Shown here piece after piece: positions 52,788-62,445 of a stretch of 64,000 bases of DNA (within the stretch, counting starts at the first letter, position 1; each line of letters opens with the position of its first letter). Below the pieces are notes generated by a model. It was not told where the DNA came from and did no database searches. It saw only the letters and a program-made list of their open reading frames with translations. The stretch lies in the NCBI RefSeq assembly GCF_900112365.1, contig NZ_FOLQ01000001.1, positions 124,001 to 188,000 on the forward strand, written 5' to 3'. The DNA is from Spirosoma endophyticum (GTDB lineage: Bacteria; Bacteroidota; Bacteroidia; Cytophagales; Spirosomataceae). A program made the position numbers and the translations under genes.

Positions 52788-55700
52788 ATGTTTGATTTAT
52801 TTATAAAAAGACCGCTGCTATCGGCGGTGATTTCGGTAGTTATCACGCTGCTGGGGGTGTTGGCGCTGACGGGCTTGCCGGTCACGCAATTTCCCGACAT
52901 TGTTCCGCCCTCCGTTACCGTAACGGCCAAATACACAGGCGCTAACGCCGAAGTGGCCACTAAAGCGGTTGCCATGCCGCTGGAACGGGCCATCAACGGA
53001 GTGCCGGGCATGGTATACATGAACTCGGTGTCAGGCAATGATGGCAGTACGATTATTCAGGTGTTTTTCAACGTGGGGACCGATCCCGATCTGGCGGCAA
53101 TGGGCGTTCAGAACCGGGTTACTACGGTGCTTGATGAGCTGCCCGAAGAAGTCATCAAGGCGGGTGTGTCGACGGAGAAAGAGGTGAACAGCATGCTGCT
53201 CTACCTCAATATTTTCAGCGAAGACCCGTCGGTCGACGAGAAGTTCATTTACAACTTCGCCGACATCAACGTACTGGCCGAACTCAAGCGGATCGATGGC
53301 GTAGGCTTCGTCGACATCATGGGCTCGCGGGAATACTCGATGCGCGTCTGGCTCAAACCCGACCGGATGACGGCCTACGACGTATCGCCCGACGAAGTGA
53401 TTGCGGCCATCCGGAAACAAAATGTGGAGGCTGCCCCCGGAAAAGCGGGCGAAAGTGCCGACCGGAAGCCGAATATGCTCCAATACGTATTGCGGTATAG
53501 CGGAAAGTTCTTCGAGCCCAAACAATACGAAAATCTTGTGCTGCGGGCCGAACCAGACGGCTCGATTTTGCGCCTGAAAGATGTGGCCGAGGTTGAATTC
53601 GGGTCGCTGGATTACGACGTGCTGTCCAAAACCGACGGACGACCGTCGGCGTCGATCATGCTCAAACAACGTCCTGGTTCCAACGCCCGGGACGTAATCA
53701 ACAACGTGAAAGCCCGCATGGCGGAGTTAAAGAAAACAAACTTCCCGCCCGGCATGACCTACAACTTCGCCTATGACGTATCGCGCTTTCTGGACGCTTC
53801 GATTCACGAAGTTATTCGCACGCTGATTGAGGCATTCGTGCTGGTGTTTCTGGTCGTGTTTCTGTTCTTGCAAGACTGGCGCTCCACCCTGATTTGCGCG
53901 CTGGCGGTGCCGGTTGCGCTGGTCGGTGCGTTTGCGTTCATGAGCCTGATCGGGTTTTCGATTAACCTGCTCACGCTGTTTGCGCTGGTGCTGGCCATTG
54001 GTATCGTAGTCGATAATGCCATCGTGGTCGTGGAAGCCGTACACGCCAAAATGGCCGAAAGCGGGGCTGGCCATCTGTCGCCACGAGCCGCTACGTTTGC
54101 CGCCATGAAAGAAATCAGCGGAGCGCTGGTGGCGATAACGCTGGTCATGTCGGCGGTGTTTGTGCCGGTCGCGTTTATGTCGGGTCCGGTCGGGATTTTC
54201 TATCGCCAGTTCTCGCTAACGTTGGCGGTCGCCATTGTTATTTCCGGTGTCAATGCCGTTACGTTAACCCCGGCTTTATGCGCGCTCTTACTCTGTAACA
54301 CCCACGGCCATGCGCCAAAGGACCTTTTGGGACGTTTTTTTGCCAGTTTCAATCGAGGCTTCGACAAATTAACGGGTCGCTACCAGGGCTTGCTCAAACG
54401 GGTGGCCAGCCGGGGTTTGGTAACGGTGGCGATGTTTCTGGTATTCGTGGCCGGTACCTGGGGCATCAGTTCCTTCCTGCCCAGTGGATTCATTCCAACC
54501 GAAGATCAGGGTATGATTTACGTGAACGTAACGACTCCAGTTGGGGCAACTGTCAAACGGACCGAAGATGTACTGGACAAAATTCAACAGGTCGCGTCGA
54601 AAATGGACGCCGTCGAGAACGTATCGACGCTGGCGGGTTATAGTCTGATGACCGATGGCGTGGGGGCTTCTTACGGGATGGGGATGGTCAACCTGAAAAC
54701 CTGGGATCAGCGGACGCAAACGATGGAAGAAATTATTGCTGCGCTGGAAGAGAAAACCCGGACCATTCAGGATGCCAGCATCCAGTTCTTTCCGCCACCC
54801 ACCGTTCCCGGCTTCGGGAATTCCAGCGGTTTTGAACTACGGATGCTCGACCGTACGGGCACAGGCGATCTGCAAAAGACCAAAAAAGTGGCCGATGAGT
54901 TCATTGCGGCCTTAAAAAAACGGCCTGAAATCGGAAACGCGTTTACGAGTTTCGACCCAAGTTTTCCGCAGTATCTGTTGCAGGTCGATCAGGACAAGGC
55001 GGCTCAGAAAGGCGTTTCGATTGACAATGCGATGGGCACGCTGCAAACGCTGATGGGGAGCTATTATGCCTCCAATTTCATCCGTTTCGGGCAGATGTAT
55101 AAAGTCATGGTGCAGGCCCTGCCCGAATACCGGGCCAAGCCAGAGGACGTACTGGCGCTGCGGGTTAAGAATGAAGCTGGTGAAATGGTGCCGTTCTCCA
55201 ACTTTATCAGCCTCAAGCGGGTGTATGGGCCGGAGCAGATTACCCGCTATAACATGTACATGTCGGCTCTCATCAACGGTGACCCGGCACCGGGCTACAG
55301 CAGTGGCGATGCTCTGAATGCCGTTCAGGAAGTGGCCGCGAACGTACTGCCGCGTGGCTACTCGTTTGAATGGTCGGGCATGTCGCGGGAGGAAGTTTTG
55401 TCAGGCGACCAGGCCATTTATATCTTCCTGCTCTGTCTGATCTTCGTGTACCTACTGCTGGTGGCGCAATACGAAAGCCTGTTTTTGCCTTTGTCGGTAC
55501 TGCTGTCGTTACCGGCGGGGATTTTTGGCTCGTTTTTGTGCCTGCAACTGGCGGGGCTGCAAAATAACATTTACGCACAGGTTTCGCTGGTTATGCTCAT
55601 CGGTTTGCTGGGAAAGAATGCCATCCTGATCGTGGAATTTGCTAACCAGCGTCAGCAGGAGGGACTTCCCATTGTGAAGGCGGCTATTGAGGGAGCTGTC

Positions 55701-55988
55701 ACGCGGTTACGACCTATTCTGATGACGTCCCTGGCTTTTATCGCCGGCCTGATTCCGCTCTGTATTGCCTCTGGGGCCGGAGCAGTAGGTAACCGATCCA
55801 TTGGTACGGCGGCTGCGGGCGGCATGCTCATTGGTACCATATTTGGGCTGGTGCTAGTGCCGGGCCTTTATATTCTGTTTGCTAAACTGGCGCAGCGCTT
55901 CGCATCGAAAACCCCACCCACCGACGACGAATCGTTGCCGACTATCCCATCAACAAAAACAAATGGTGCCTTACTTGAACAAGCCTAA
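52788..55988 (+). CDS. RND multidrug efflux transporter (AcrB/HAE1 family)
   Basis: This 1066-residue inner-membrane pump has the N-terminal FIKRPLLSAVISVVITLLG, the usual 12 membrane segments, two large periplasmic loops and the proton-relay helix AIGIVVDNAIVVVEAV. The relay pair is D409-N410 where AcrB has D407-D408. The second half ends in a cytoplasmic tail (TPPTDDESLP). It exports hydrophobic compounds, driven by protons. The outer-membrane channel gene overlaps its 3' end by 26 bp. Confidence 0.95.
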   Translation: MFDLFIKRPLLSAVISVVITLLGVLALTGLPVTQFPDIVPPSVTVTAKYTGANAEVATKAVAMPLERAINGVPGMVYMNSVSGNDGSTIIQVFFNVGTDPDLAAMGVQNRVTTVLDELPEEVIKAGVSTEKEVNSMLLYLNIFSEDPSVDEKFIYNFADINVLAELKRIDGVGFVDIMGSREYSMRVWLKPDRMTAYDVSPDEVIAAIRKQNVEAAPGKAGESADRKPNMLQYVLRYSGKFFEPKQYENLVLRAEPDGSILRLKDVAEVEFGSLDYDVLSKTDGRPSASIMLKQRPGSNARDVINNVKARMAELKKTNFPPGMTYNFAYDVSRFLDASIHEVIRTLIEAFVLVFLVVFLFLQDWRSTLICALAVPVALVGAFAFMSLIGFSINLLTLFALVLAIGIVVDNAIVVVEAVHAKMAESGAGHLSPRAATFAAMKEISGALVAITLVMSAVFVPVAFMSGPVGIFYRQFSLTLAVAIVISGVNAVTLTPALCALLLCNTHGHAPKDLLGRFFASFNRGFDKLTGRYQGLLKRVASRGLVTVAMFLVFVAGTWGISSFLPSGFIPTEDQGMIYVNVTTPVGATVKRTEDVLDKIQQVASKMDAVENVSTLAGYSLMTDGVGASYGMGMVNLKTWDQRTQTMEEIIAALEEKTRTIQDASIQFFPPPTVPGFGNSSGFELRMLDRTGTGDLQKTKKVADEFIAALKKRPEIGNAFTSFDPSFPQYLLQVDQDKAAQKGVSIDNAMGTLQTLMGSYYASNFIRFGQMYKVMVQALPEYRAKPEDVLALRVKNEAGEMVPFSNFISLKRVYGPEQITRYNMYMSALINGDPAPGYSSGDALNAVQEVAANVLPRGYSFEWSGMSREEVLSGDQAIYIFLLCLIFVYLLLVAQYESLFLPLSVLLSLPAGIFGSFLCLQLAGLQNNIYAQVSLVMLIGLLGKNAILIVEFANQRQQEGLPIVKAAIEGAVTRLRPILMTSLAFIAGLIPLCIASGAGAVGNRSIGTAAAGGMLIGTIFGLVLVPGLYILFAKLAQRFASKTPPTDDESLPTIPSTKTNGALLEQA

Positions 55989-57417
55989 AATAGGTTATCG
56001 TCTCGGTTTGCTTCTTTTTCTGGTCAGCCTGAGTGGTTGCCGGGTTATGCACACGCTACCGAAAATGCCGGACGTTTCACTACCCGTATCGTTTGCGGGC
56101 AGCGATGACTCCACCACAATCGGGCGTTTACCCCGGCAAACTCTCTTTGCCGATAAAAATCTGGTGCAGCTAATCGATACAGCGTTGACCCAAAACCCTG
56201 ATCTTAGGATGGCGCTCCAGCGTATCGAGATGGCGCAGGCCAGTTTCCAGATCAGCCGGGGTGCATTGCTGCCGAGCGTGAACGCCGTCGCTGCAGCCGG
56301 AGTCGACCGATACGGAAAATATACCCTGAACGGCGTGGGGAATTTCGATACGAATCTATCCGAAAACATAGTCGGTCAGAGTCGCATTCCCAACCCCACA
56401 CCCGATTTCTTTCTCGGACTGCGCAGTTCGTGGGAACTGGACATCTGGGGCAAACTCCGCAACCGTCGGCAGGCTGCCTACACGCGTTTGCTGGCGTCGC
56501 AGGAAGGCCGAAACCTGGTTGTAACGGCCCTCACCGGTGAAGTGGCCCGGCTGTATTATACGCTCTTGGCGCTCGATGCCGAGCTGGAGATCATTCGGGA
56601 GAATGAAGCGCTACAGCAACGGGCTGTCGAATTGGTGAACGTACAGAAAGCCGCCGGTCGCGTCACGGAGCTGGCCGTTCAGCAGTTTACAGCGCAATTG
56701 TTAAACACCCGCAGTCGGGAGGGCGGGGTTCGGCAGGAGATTGTTGACGCCGAGAATCAGTTAAATACGTTACTGGGTCGGTATCCGCAGCCGATCGTCC
56801 GGGGGCAATCTATCGAAGATCAGAAAATTCCAGCTCAGATACTGGCTGGTCTGCCGTCTCAATTAGTACGTCGTCGGCCCGACATTCGGCAGGCAGAACG
56901 CGAACTGGAGGCCGCCAACGTTGATATTGCCGTGGCCCAGGCCGAGTTTCTGCCCTCGCTGACGCTAACGCCTTACGTAGGCTTCAATGCTTTTCGCGTG
57001 TCCTCGCTGTTGGACCCGGCGTCCATTGCGGCTGGTGCCATTGGCGGGCTGGCGGCCCCTATTTTTAATCGCCGGTTATTGAAAGGAAATTATACGATTT
57101 CCGTTGCCCGGAGTCGGGAAGCTTATTTTGCCTATCAAAAAACGATTCTGACCGGCGTTAGCGAAGTGGTGAGCAGCCTGAAGGGATTGGACAACTACCG
57201 GAACGTAGCGGAACTGCAACGGCAGGAAGTGGCCGTGCTGCGGCAGGCGGCTACTACGTCGAATGAGTTGTTTGTGAATGGCTATGCTACGTATCTGGAG
57301 GTGATCACCGCCCAACGTAGTGTGCTGGACGCCGAACTGGCCCTGATCGAAACGAAACGATCCCAGTTTCTGTCGCTGGTTGGCTTATACAGGGCACTGG
57401 GTGGCGGATGGGAGTAG
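55963..57417 (+). CDS. Outer-membrane efflux lipoprotein (TolC/NodT family)
   Basis: This 484-residue channel has a lipoprotein signal ending at C26 (LSGC), an N-terminal FADKNLVQLIDTALTQNPDLRMALQRIEMAQ, two outer-membrane-factor repeats rich in long helices, and GLPSQLVRRRPDIRQAERELEAANVDIAVAQAEFLPSL typical of the NodT subfamily. It completes the tripartite pump. I prefer ATG 55963 because it produces the signal peptide; starting at 55879 would bury it behind 28 pump-frame residues. Confidence 0.94.
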   Translation: MVPYLNKPKIGYRLGLLLFLVSLSGCRVMHTLPKMPDVSLPVSFAGSDDSTTIGRLPRQTLFADKNLVQLIDTALTQNPDLRMALQRIEMAQASFQISRGALLPSVNAVAAAGVDRYGKYTLNGVGNFDTNLSENIVGQSRIPNPTPDFFLGLRSSWELDIWGKLRNRRQAAYTRLLASQEGRNLVVTALTGEVARLYYTLLALDAELEIIRENEALQQRAVELVNVQKAAGRVTELAVQQFTAQLLNTRSREGGVRQEIVDAENQLNTLLGRYPQPIVRGQSIEDQKIPAQILAGLPSQLVRRRPDIRQAERELEAANVDIAVAQAEFLPSLTLTPYVGFNAFRVSSLLDPASIAAGAIGGLAAPIFNRRLLKGNYTISVARSREAYFAYQKTILTGVSEVVSSLKGLDNYRNVAELQRQEVAVLRQAATTSNELFVNGYATYLEVITAQRSVLDAELALIETKRSQFLSLVGLYRALGGGWE

Positions 57418-57504
57418 GAGAATACACGCTCTATTCACTTAAACTATTGTATCATTTGGCGGTTATTGCCTACAAACTGTTCACTTATTTAATCAAAATT
57501 CACA

Positions 57505-58110
57505 ATGAAAAGGATTTACGGTGGCTTTATTGCCGTTTTAGCATTTTGTCTGCTGGGGTTGACCCCTTCATTTGCTCAGTTTTCGGTTGGGATCAATGGG
57601 TCCGCAGCCTTCTCGGATGTTCAAAATTCGAAAACGATTTATGGAGGTGGTTTAAATGCCAAGATTTTTCTTGGGTCAAAGCTGGATGTGGGGATTGGCG
57701 TGAAAGCCTTTGGCGAAAGCCGAAGTATTTCAGCCGCAGGGCAAACACTGGAATATTCAGCCGCTATCATTCCCATTACGGCAATGGTTGATTATTATTT
57801 TACGGAAGGTGCTTTACGGCCCTACATTGGCGCCGAAGTAGGGGCTTATTCCGTTGGAACGAGAGTCAAATTCAACGGGCAGGAAAGCAGCAAAATCAAT
57901 TCGACCAATGCGGGTGTCGCGCCCAAGGTGGGTCTTATGCTGGCCTTCGGCAATCTGGGGATTTTTGCCGAAGGTGCCTACAATATCATGTTTGGCAATA
58001 AGAATGGCAGCACGAATGTTGGTACGATCGGTAACGTGAATTTTGACCAGACCTCGAAGTTCTTTACGGTCAATGTCGGCCTGCAAATCGGCATTCCCAA
58101 AATGAAGTAA
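57505..58110 (+). CDS. Outer-membrane beta-barrel protein, porin-like
   Basis: This 201-residue protein has a clear signal peptide (MKRIYGGFIAVLAFCLLG to SFA-QF) and alternating strands ending in the aromatic-poor VNVGLQIGIPKMK. It matches the small OmpA-like or OMP_b-brl group of Bacteroidota, probably with eight strands. It lies 87 bp after the efflux channel and may be transcribed with it, but a pump role is not implied. Confidence 0.82.
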   Translation: MKRIYGGFIAVLAFCLLGLTPSFAQFSVGINGSAAFSDVQNSKTIYGGGLNAKIFLGSKLDVGIGVKAFGESRSISAAGQTLEYSAAIIPITAMVDYYFTEGALRPYIGAEVGAYSVGTRVKFNGQESSKINSTNAGVAPKVGLMLAFGNLGIFAEGAYNIMFGNKNGSTNVGTIGNVNFDQTSKFFTVNVGLQIGIPKMK

Positions 58111-58124
58111 AGGACGCCTGACTG

Positions 58125-58172
58125 AACCGGGGCCAAAACCGTTTATTGCAATAAACGGTTTTGGCCCCGGTT
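58125..58172. terminator. Loopless 48-bp perfect palindrome at the end of the efflux region
   Basis: 24-bp arms meet with no loop (centre TTGCAA), with the stem AACCGGGGCCAAAACC outside it. It has no long T-run, only TTT, and separates converging genes. Confidence 0.85.
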
Positions 58173-58214
58173 TATGTTTACTGAGCTAGCCATCCAACCG
58201 GTAGCTCATCTGGT

Positions 58215-58589
58215 TTATTCAATCGGTACCGTTACAATCGTCCCCCCCTTTTTATAGAGGAGCAGGAGCTTTTCCCCTTTATCCTTGGTCACCGTGTCGC
58301 CAATGGCAATGGCTGGCTGAGAATGATAATTCATCTGAAAACTAGCCACTTCTTTGGTATCAATATCCGTGTAGGTTATTTTGAGTGAAGTGACCGCTGA
58401 ATTGGGTCGCGCCTTACGGCTTGCCGTATCCGTAACGATGGCGTTCAGCCGCGAATAGATAACTGGATTTGCCTGATTCTCCGTGGCAGGGTCCGTGTCT
58501 TCGCCCATGTATTCCTGATAGAAAATGATCATAAGCACAGCTAACGCAGCGATGCCGGCGAGGAGTGAATAGCGTAGTATGGATTTCAT
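58215..58589 (-). CDS. Small membrane-anchored protein, function unknown
   Basis: This 124-residue protein has one N-terminal transmembrane helix (about residues 6-23) and an extracytoplasmic part with a beta-rich wording (ITYTDIDTKEVASFQMNYHSQPAIAIGDTVTKDKGEKLLLLYK). The DTVTKDKG and KKGGTIVTVP segments suggest a small beta fold. I recognise no family. It starts 13 bp after the regulator gene upstream, on the same strand, so they are probably one operon. Confidence 0.65.
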   Translation of the reverse strand: MKSILRYSLLAGIAALAVLMIIFYQEYMGEDTDPATENQANPVIYSRLNAIVTDTASRKARPNSAVTSLKITYTDIDTKEVASFQMNYHSQPAIAIGDTVTKDKGEKLLLLYKKGGTIVTVPIE

Positions 58590-58602
58590 GAGAACGTCTG
58601 GC

Positions 58603-60117
58603 TTATTTCAAGGCTTCCATCGCCTTCTTCACCGCGGCAAACTGACGCTTTTTCTGCAAGACGGTAGGGGCCGCTACGCGCTCACGGCAGTCGAAAATGC
58701 CGCATCGTTCGCAGGTTTGATTCACGATGCGAAAGGGGATTTCGTGGAGGGCGGTAATATCCTTCGCTGAATTAAGAAACTTCATCTTGCTTTTCAGGGC
58801 GTCGTTTACGGCAAAACACATGGAAACGCTCATGTTTTGCTGAACCTGCGGCTGAAACGGATGGGCTACCGAAATAATCAGGTACTGATGACCAGAATCG
58901 GCATATTCTGACAGTTGCGCCCGGCAAAGGGTACGGTCGAACCCCTTGTTTTGTTGCAGGAATTGAAGCTCCTGCAGGATCGTCCAGGCAATCCACCGCC
59001 GACAAAAATGCTCGTCCACGATACCGCGCGGACCCTGTTGCCGCGACAAATGCATCTCTTTGGTCAGTTGAAACGTCGTTTGCCCGGCCGTATGGTTGAA
59101 GCGGTAAAAAAACAACTGGTCGATGCCGAAATGGCTCGGCAGTACGTTGCTCAATCGGTAAAAGAACCGTTCGGGCGTGGCACCGAAGTCGGTAATGAGC
59201 TGCAGGAACGCGTCGTTGCTCCAGCTTTCCTGAGCGAACAGTTCGGTCAGTTTCGCCACCAGGGTATCCCGGCGAATGAGAATCGCTCCGGCAAAATACG
59301 ATGCTTTGTAATTATTGAGCATCTGCTCGAACGACTCCGCTTCGACCCACGAATACGTATACGGTCGATTTTTCAGGTTCATGAACTGGAACCCTACTTC
59401 CCGTGCCAGAATAAACGCCCGCTGCTCTTCGGACAGTCCGGCGTTGAGGTGCAGGGTTCGATGCGCGGGACGATAGACCGATCGAAGGGACTCCAATTCT
59501 GGATTGGCGAGTGGATCAAACTGCTCAATTCGTACGTCATAGCGTGTTTTAAGCAAGTTTGCCAGTAACGTTTCGCTAACGATGGGGTTCGATGATAAGC
59601 CGGTTAGTGGCGAAAATTCAGTCAGAAATCGGTCGGCATCGGCTTCAATATCCGGGAAATAATTGTCGTGCATTTCCTGATACGAACGTAACATGGTCAG
59701 GTACAGCCGCTCCACGCTCATGTTATAGCTCAGGGCAATGTCCATGAACGTCCGGATCATGGCACTGACTTTAGCGGGCGCTTCGGCCAGCAATTCAAGC
59801 AGATCAGATGGATCGATGCCGAAGAGTTCGAGTGGAATCTCGGTCAGGAATTTCGACCGCAGTAAATCCGAAATGGGCTCCAGTTTCTTGCTCAGTTTCA
59901 GGGATACGAGCGTATCGTAGTCCACCTGCATGGCATTGGCTAGGGCCGAAATCTTATCTGCTTTTGGGTACTTACGCCCCTTTTCAATTTCGGTTACGTA
60001 CGAAACCGATAAGCTGGCCTTTTGTGCCAACTCACTGACCGACAGGCCTCTGTCGATTCTAAGCTGGCGTAGTTTCAGACCAAACAGCAGGCGGATATGA
60101 TCAGTAGGAAGATTCAA
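58603..60117 (-). CDS. XRE-family transcriptional regulator, ScfR/RamB-like
   Basis: This 504-residue protein begins with an XRE HTH (about 11-63, LKLRQLRIDRGLSVSELAQKASLS) and continues with a metallopeptidase-like IrrE/ImmA region and a short-chain fatty-acid regulator C-domain. The peptidase HExxH is degenerate: ILAREVGFQF has R for the first H and F for the last. The C-terminus has CERCGIFDC, a CxxCx4C cluster. RamB and ScfR relatives sense acyl-CoA or propionate metabolism. The target is unknown. Confidence 0.82.
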   Translation of the reverse strand: MNLPTDHIRLLFGLKLRQLRIDRGLSVSELAQKASLSVSYVTEIEKGRKYPKADKISALANAMQVDYDTLVSLKLSKKLEPISDLLRSKFLTEIPLELFGIDPSDLLELLAEAPAKVSAMIRTFMDIALSYNMSVERLYLTMLRSYQEMHDNYFPDIEADADRFLTEFSPLTGLSSNPIVSETLLANLLKTRYDVRIEQFDPLANPELESLRSVYRPAHRTLHLNAGLSEEQRAFILAREVGFQFMNLKNRPYTYSWVEAESFEQMLNNYKASYFAGAILIRRDTLVAKLTELFAQESWSNDAFLQLITDFGATPERFFYRLSNVLPSHFGIDQLFFYRFNHTAGQTTFQLTKEMHLSRQQGPRGIVDEHFCRRWIAWTILQELQFLQQNKGFDRTLCRAQLSEYADSGHQYLIISVAHPFQPQVQQNMSVSMCFAVNDALKSKMKFLNSAKDITALHEIPFRIVNQTCERCGIFDCRERVAAPTVLQKKRQFAAVKKAMEALK

Positions 60118-60132
60118 CGGATAGGTAGGTAA

Positions 60133-61245
60133 TTAGTGGGATGCCGCTCCGGATTTATCAACCGCAAGGGAGTCGAAGTTCCAGGGCCGGGCCGGATCAT
60201 AGTGTAAACACCCGTGGTTAATGTATAACGGACTATCGACGTTATTATGGTATAATTGACCCGTTCCCAGTCCCTGTGGCAACAAATGCTTGAACTGAGC
60301 CGTGTATTGAGCCACGGCGTTCAGGCCAATATTCGATTCCAGGGCCGATGTAATCCACCAGCCAATATTGAGTCGTCCGGCTACCTCGATCCATTCATCG
60401 CAGTGGTGTAAACCACCCAATAGCGTTGGTTTGAGGATAATGAACTGAGGTTGAATTTTTTTCAGCAGTTTGAATTTGTTCACGTATTCCATGTGGCCAA
60501 TCAATTCCTCGTCGAGCGCAATGGGCACCGGCGAGTGCTGGCAGAGGTCGGCCAGTAGGTCGATTTGTCCAGCTCGAATCGGTTGCTCGATCGAGTGGAG
60601 ATCGTAGGTGGCCAGTCGGTCAAGTTTTGCCATGGCTTCGCCGGGCTGGAACGCACCGTTGGCGTCGACCCGCAAGGTAATCTGGTCGGCGGTAAACCGG
60701 TCCCGTATCATGGCCAGCAGGTCGCATTCCTGATCAAAATCAAGGGCCCCGATTTTAAGCTTTAAGGTCGTGTACCCCGATTGTAGTTTTTCGTCAATCT
60801 GCTGCCGCATGAATGCCGGACTGCCCATCCAGATCAGGCCGTTGATGGGTAAGGCCCGATTCCCCGCCGTGAAGTCCGATGCTTTAATGATACGTTGCCC
60901 ACCCCCCAGAAAGTCGAGCATGGCCGTTTCAAAACCGAACAAAATACTCGGAAATCGGGGGCTGATGAGTTGATTAAGCACGATGGGAACGTTCCAGCTG
61001 AACAGCTGAAGATCTAACTCATTGAATTCCTGGCAATACTGTTGCAGGGTATCCTCAAAATCAGGCCGGTCATCATAACTTAATCCTTTAAGTGGCCCGC
61101 ACTCACCATACCCAACAACCGCCGGATCGTCGTCATCGAAGACCCGAAGAATATAGGACATTTTTTCCGTAAGGGTGCCGCGCGACGTACCCGCTTCGAA
61201 GCGAAAATGCAACGTGTATGTTAGGTAGTCGACTTTTAAACTCAT
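60133..61245 (-). CDS. menC: o-Succinylbenzoate synthase (enolase superfamily)
   Basis: This 370-residue enzyme of menaquinone synthesis dehydrates SHCHC to o-succinylbenzoate. The active-site set is complete: the KxK motif K162/K164 (LKLKIG), metal ligands D194 (RVDANGAF), E220 (SIEQP) and D245 (LDEEL), and K272 (LKPTLLGG). SALESNIGLNAVAQ is typical of Bacteroidota MenC. No other men gene is adjacent. Its neighbour lpxK is divergent, and it is not in one operon with the regulator, although only 15 bp separate them on the same strand. Confidence 0.93.
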   Translation of the reverse strand: MSLKVDYLTYTLHFRFEAGTSRGTLTEKMSYILRVFDDDDPAVVGYGECGPLKGLSYDDRPDFEDTLQQYCQEFNELDLQLFSWNVPIVLNQLISPRFPSILFGFETAMLDFLGGGQRIIKASDFTAGNRALPINGLIWMGSPAFMRQQIDEKLQSGYTTLKLKIGALDFDQECDLLAMIRDRFTADQITLRVDANGAFQPGEAMAKLDRLATYDLHSIEQPIRAGQIDLLADLCQHSPVPIALDEELIGHMEYVNKFKLLKKIQPQFIILKPTLLGGLHHCDEWIEVAGRLNIGWWITSALESNIGLNAVAQYTAQFKHLLPQGLGTGQLYHNNVDSPLYINHGCLHYDPARPWNFDSLAVDKSGAASH

Positions 61246-61288
61246 TGTACCGGGCGGTGAGGACGGGTATTCCCAGTCCTAAAAGTAC

Positions 61289-61296
61289 TACTTTTG
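61289..61296 (+). promoter_or_regulatory. TAnnTTTG promoter element for lpxK
   Basis: TACTTTTG matches the -7 consensus exactly and lies 33 bp before the ATG at 61330. It is in the 84-bp menC/lpxK divergent gap. Confidence 0.55.
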
Positions 61297-61329
61297 ACTG
61301 CTCAAGCGGGCAATATTACGAAATTATTA

Positions 61330-62394
61330 ATGAAGCATTTGTTTAGCCAATGGCTGCTCTTGCCACTCAGTGGACTATATGGACTAGTAACCGATTTTCG
61401 TAATTGGCTATTTAACAATCAGTTATTAAAAGCGATACGTCCCTCCGTCTATACTGTGGGTATCGGTAATTTAACAGTGGGCGGTACAGGAAAAACGCCA
61501 ATGGTCGAATTTTTGATTAAATGGTACCAGTTGACGGGTTCAGACAAGGGCAAAGAAACCGCCACACTCAGCCGGGGATACGGTCGGCGCACGACGGGAT
61601 TTCGCATTGCAACCAATTCGGATACGGCCGCGACCATTGGCGACGAACCGCTCCAGCTCTACCGTAAGTTTAGTTCCCTGGTTCGCGTATGCGTGGGGGA
61701 ACGCCGGGTCGAGGCTATTGAAGCCTTACTTCAACGGCATCCTGACACCCAACAGATTCTGCTCGATGACGCATTTCAGCATCGGGCCGTGCAGCCGCAC
61801 CTGACTATTCTCCTGATGGATTACAACCGGCCGTTTTACGACGACTACCCCTTTCCGGCCGGTCGATTGCGGGAACGACGGAAGGGGGCTCGACGGGCCG
61901 ATGGGATTGTGGTGACCAAATGTCCCCCGAATCTGTGGGCCACGGAGCAGGCACGTATCGCGTCCCGCATCCGGCCATATGCCCGCCCAGAAACGCCCAT
62001 TTTCTTTGCCGGCCTGCACTACAGTTCGCCCGTTTCGTTCGCTGATCATCGGGTCAACTCCAGCCTGACCAGCGTTATCCTCGTGTCGGGGCTGGCCAAT
62101 GCCGATCCGCTGGAGCACTACGTTCGGCAAGCATTTCACCTCCATCATCATTACCGGTTTGCGGACCACTATACATACACTCGAGCGAATCTTGATGAGC
62201 TGCTGGCCACGTTACCGGCTGACACGGCGATCCTGACAACCGAGAAAGACTGGGTAAAACTGGATGCCCTGCTAACGCCCACTGAACGGGAGAAACTCCC
62301 GTTGTATTACCTGCCGGTGGCCATGCAATTTTTACCAGGGCATGAAGCCCAATTTATGGCCTTTCTAGACGAACATACCCTTAAAAATCGTTAA
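61330..62394 (+). CDS. lpxK: Tetraacyldisaccharide 4'-kinase
   Basis: This 354-residue membrane-associated kinase phosphorylates the lipid A precursor at the 4' position. It has an N-terminal hydrophobic anchor (FSQWLLLPLSGLYGLVTDF), the P-loop GNLTVGGTGKTP (residues 47-57), and the LLDDAFQHR segment with the catalytic aspartate-histidine dyad. LpxK shows this is a Gram-negative lipid A producer. The ATG at 61330 removes a short in-frame TTG extension. The next gene starts 51 bp downstream. Confidence 0.95.
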   Translation: MKHLFSQWLLLPLSGLYGLVTDFRNWLFNNQLLKAIRPSVYTVGIGNLTVGGTGKTPMVEFLIKWYQLTGSDKGKETATLSRGYGRRTTGFRIATNSDTAATIGDEPLQLYRKFSSLVRVCVGERRVEAIEALLQRHPDTQQILLDDAFQHRAVQPHLTILLMDYNRPFYDDYPFPAGRLRERRKGARRADGIVVTKCPPNLWATEQARIASRIRPYARPETPIFFAGLHYSSPVSFADHRVNSSLTSVILVSGLANADPLEHYVRQAFHLHHHYRFADHYTYTRANLDELLATLPADTAILTTEKDWVKLDALLTPTEREKLPLYYLPVAMQFLPGHEAQFMAFLDEHTLKNR

Positions 62395-62432
62395 CTGATG
62401 ACGCCGGATTTCGGCCATCCGCCGTTTTGGTG

Positions 62433-62440
62433 TACTTTTG
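62433..62440 (+). promoter_or_regulatory. TAnnTTTG element close to the porin start
   Basis: TACTTTTG ends 5 bp before the ATG at 62446. If used, transcription would begin at the start codon. Confidence 0.45.
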
Positions 62441-62445
62441 AGCTG

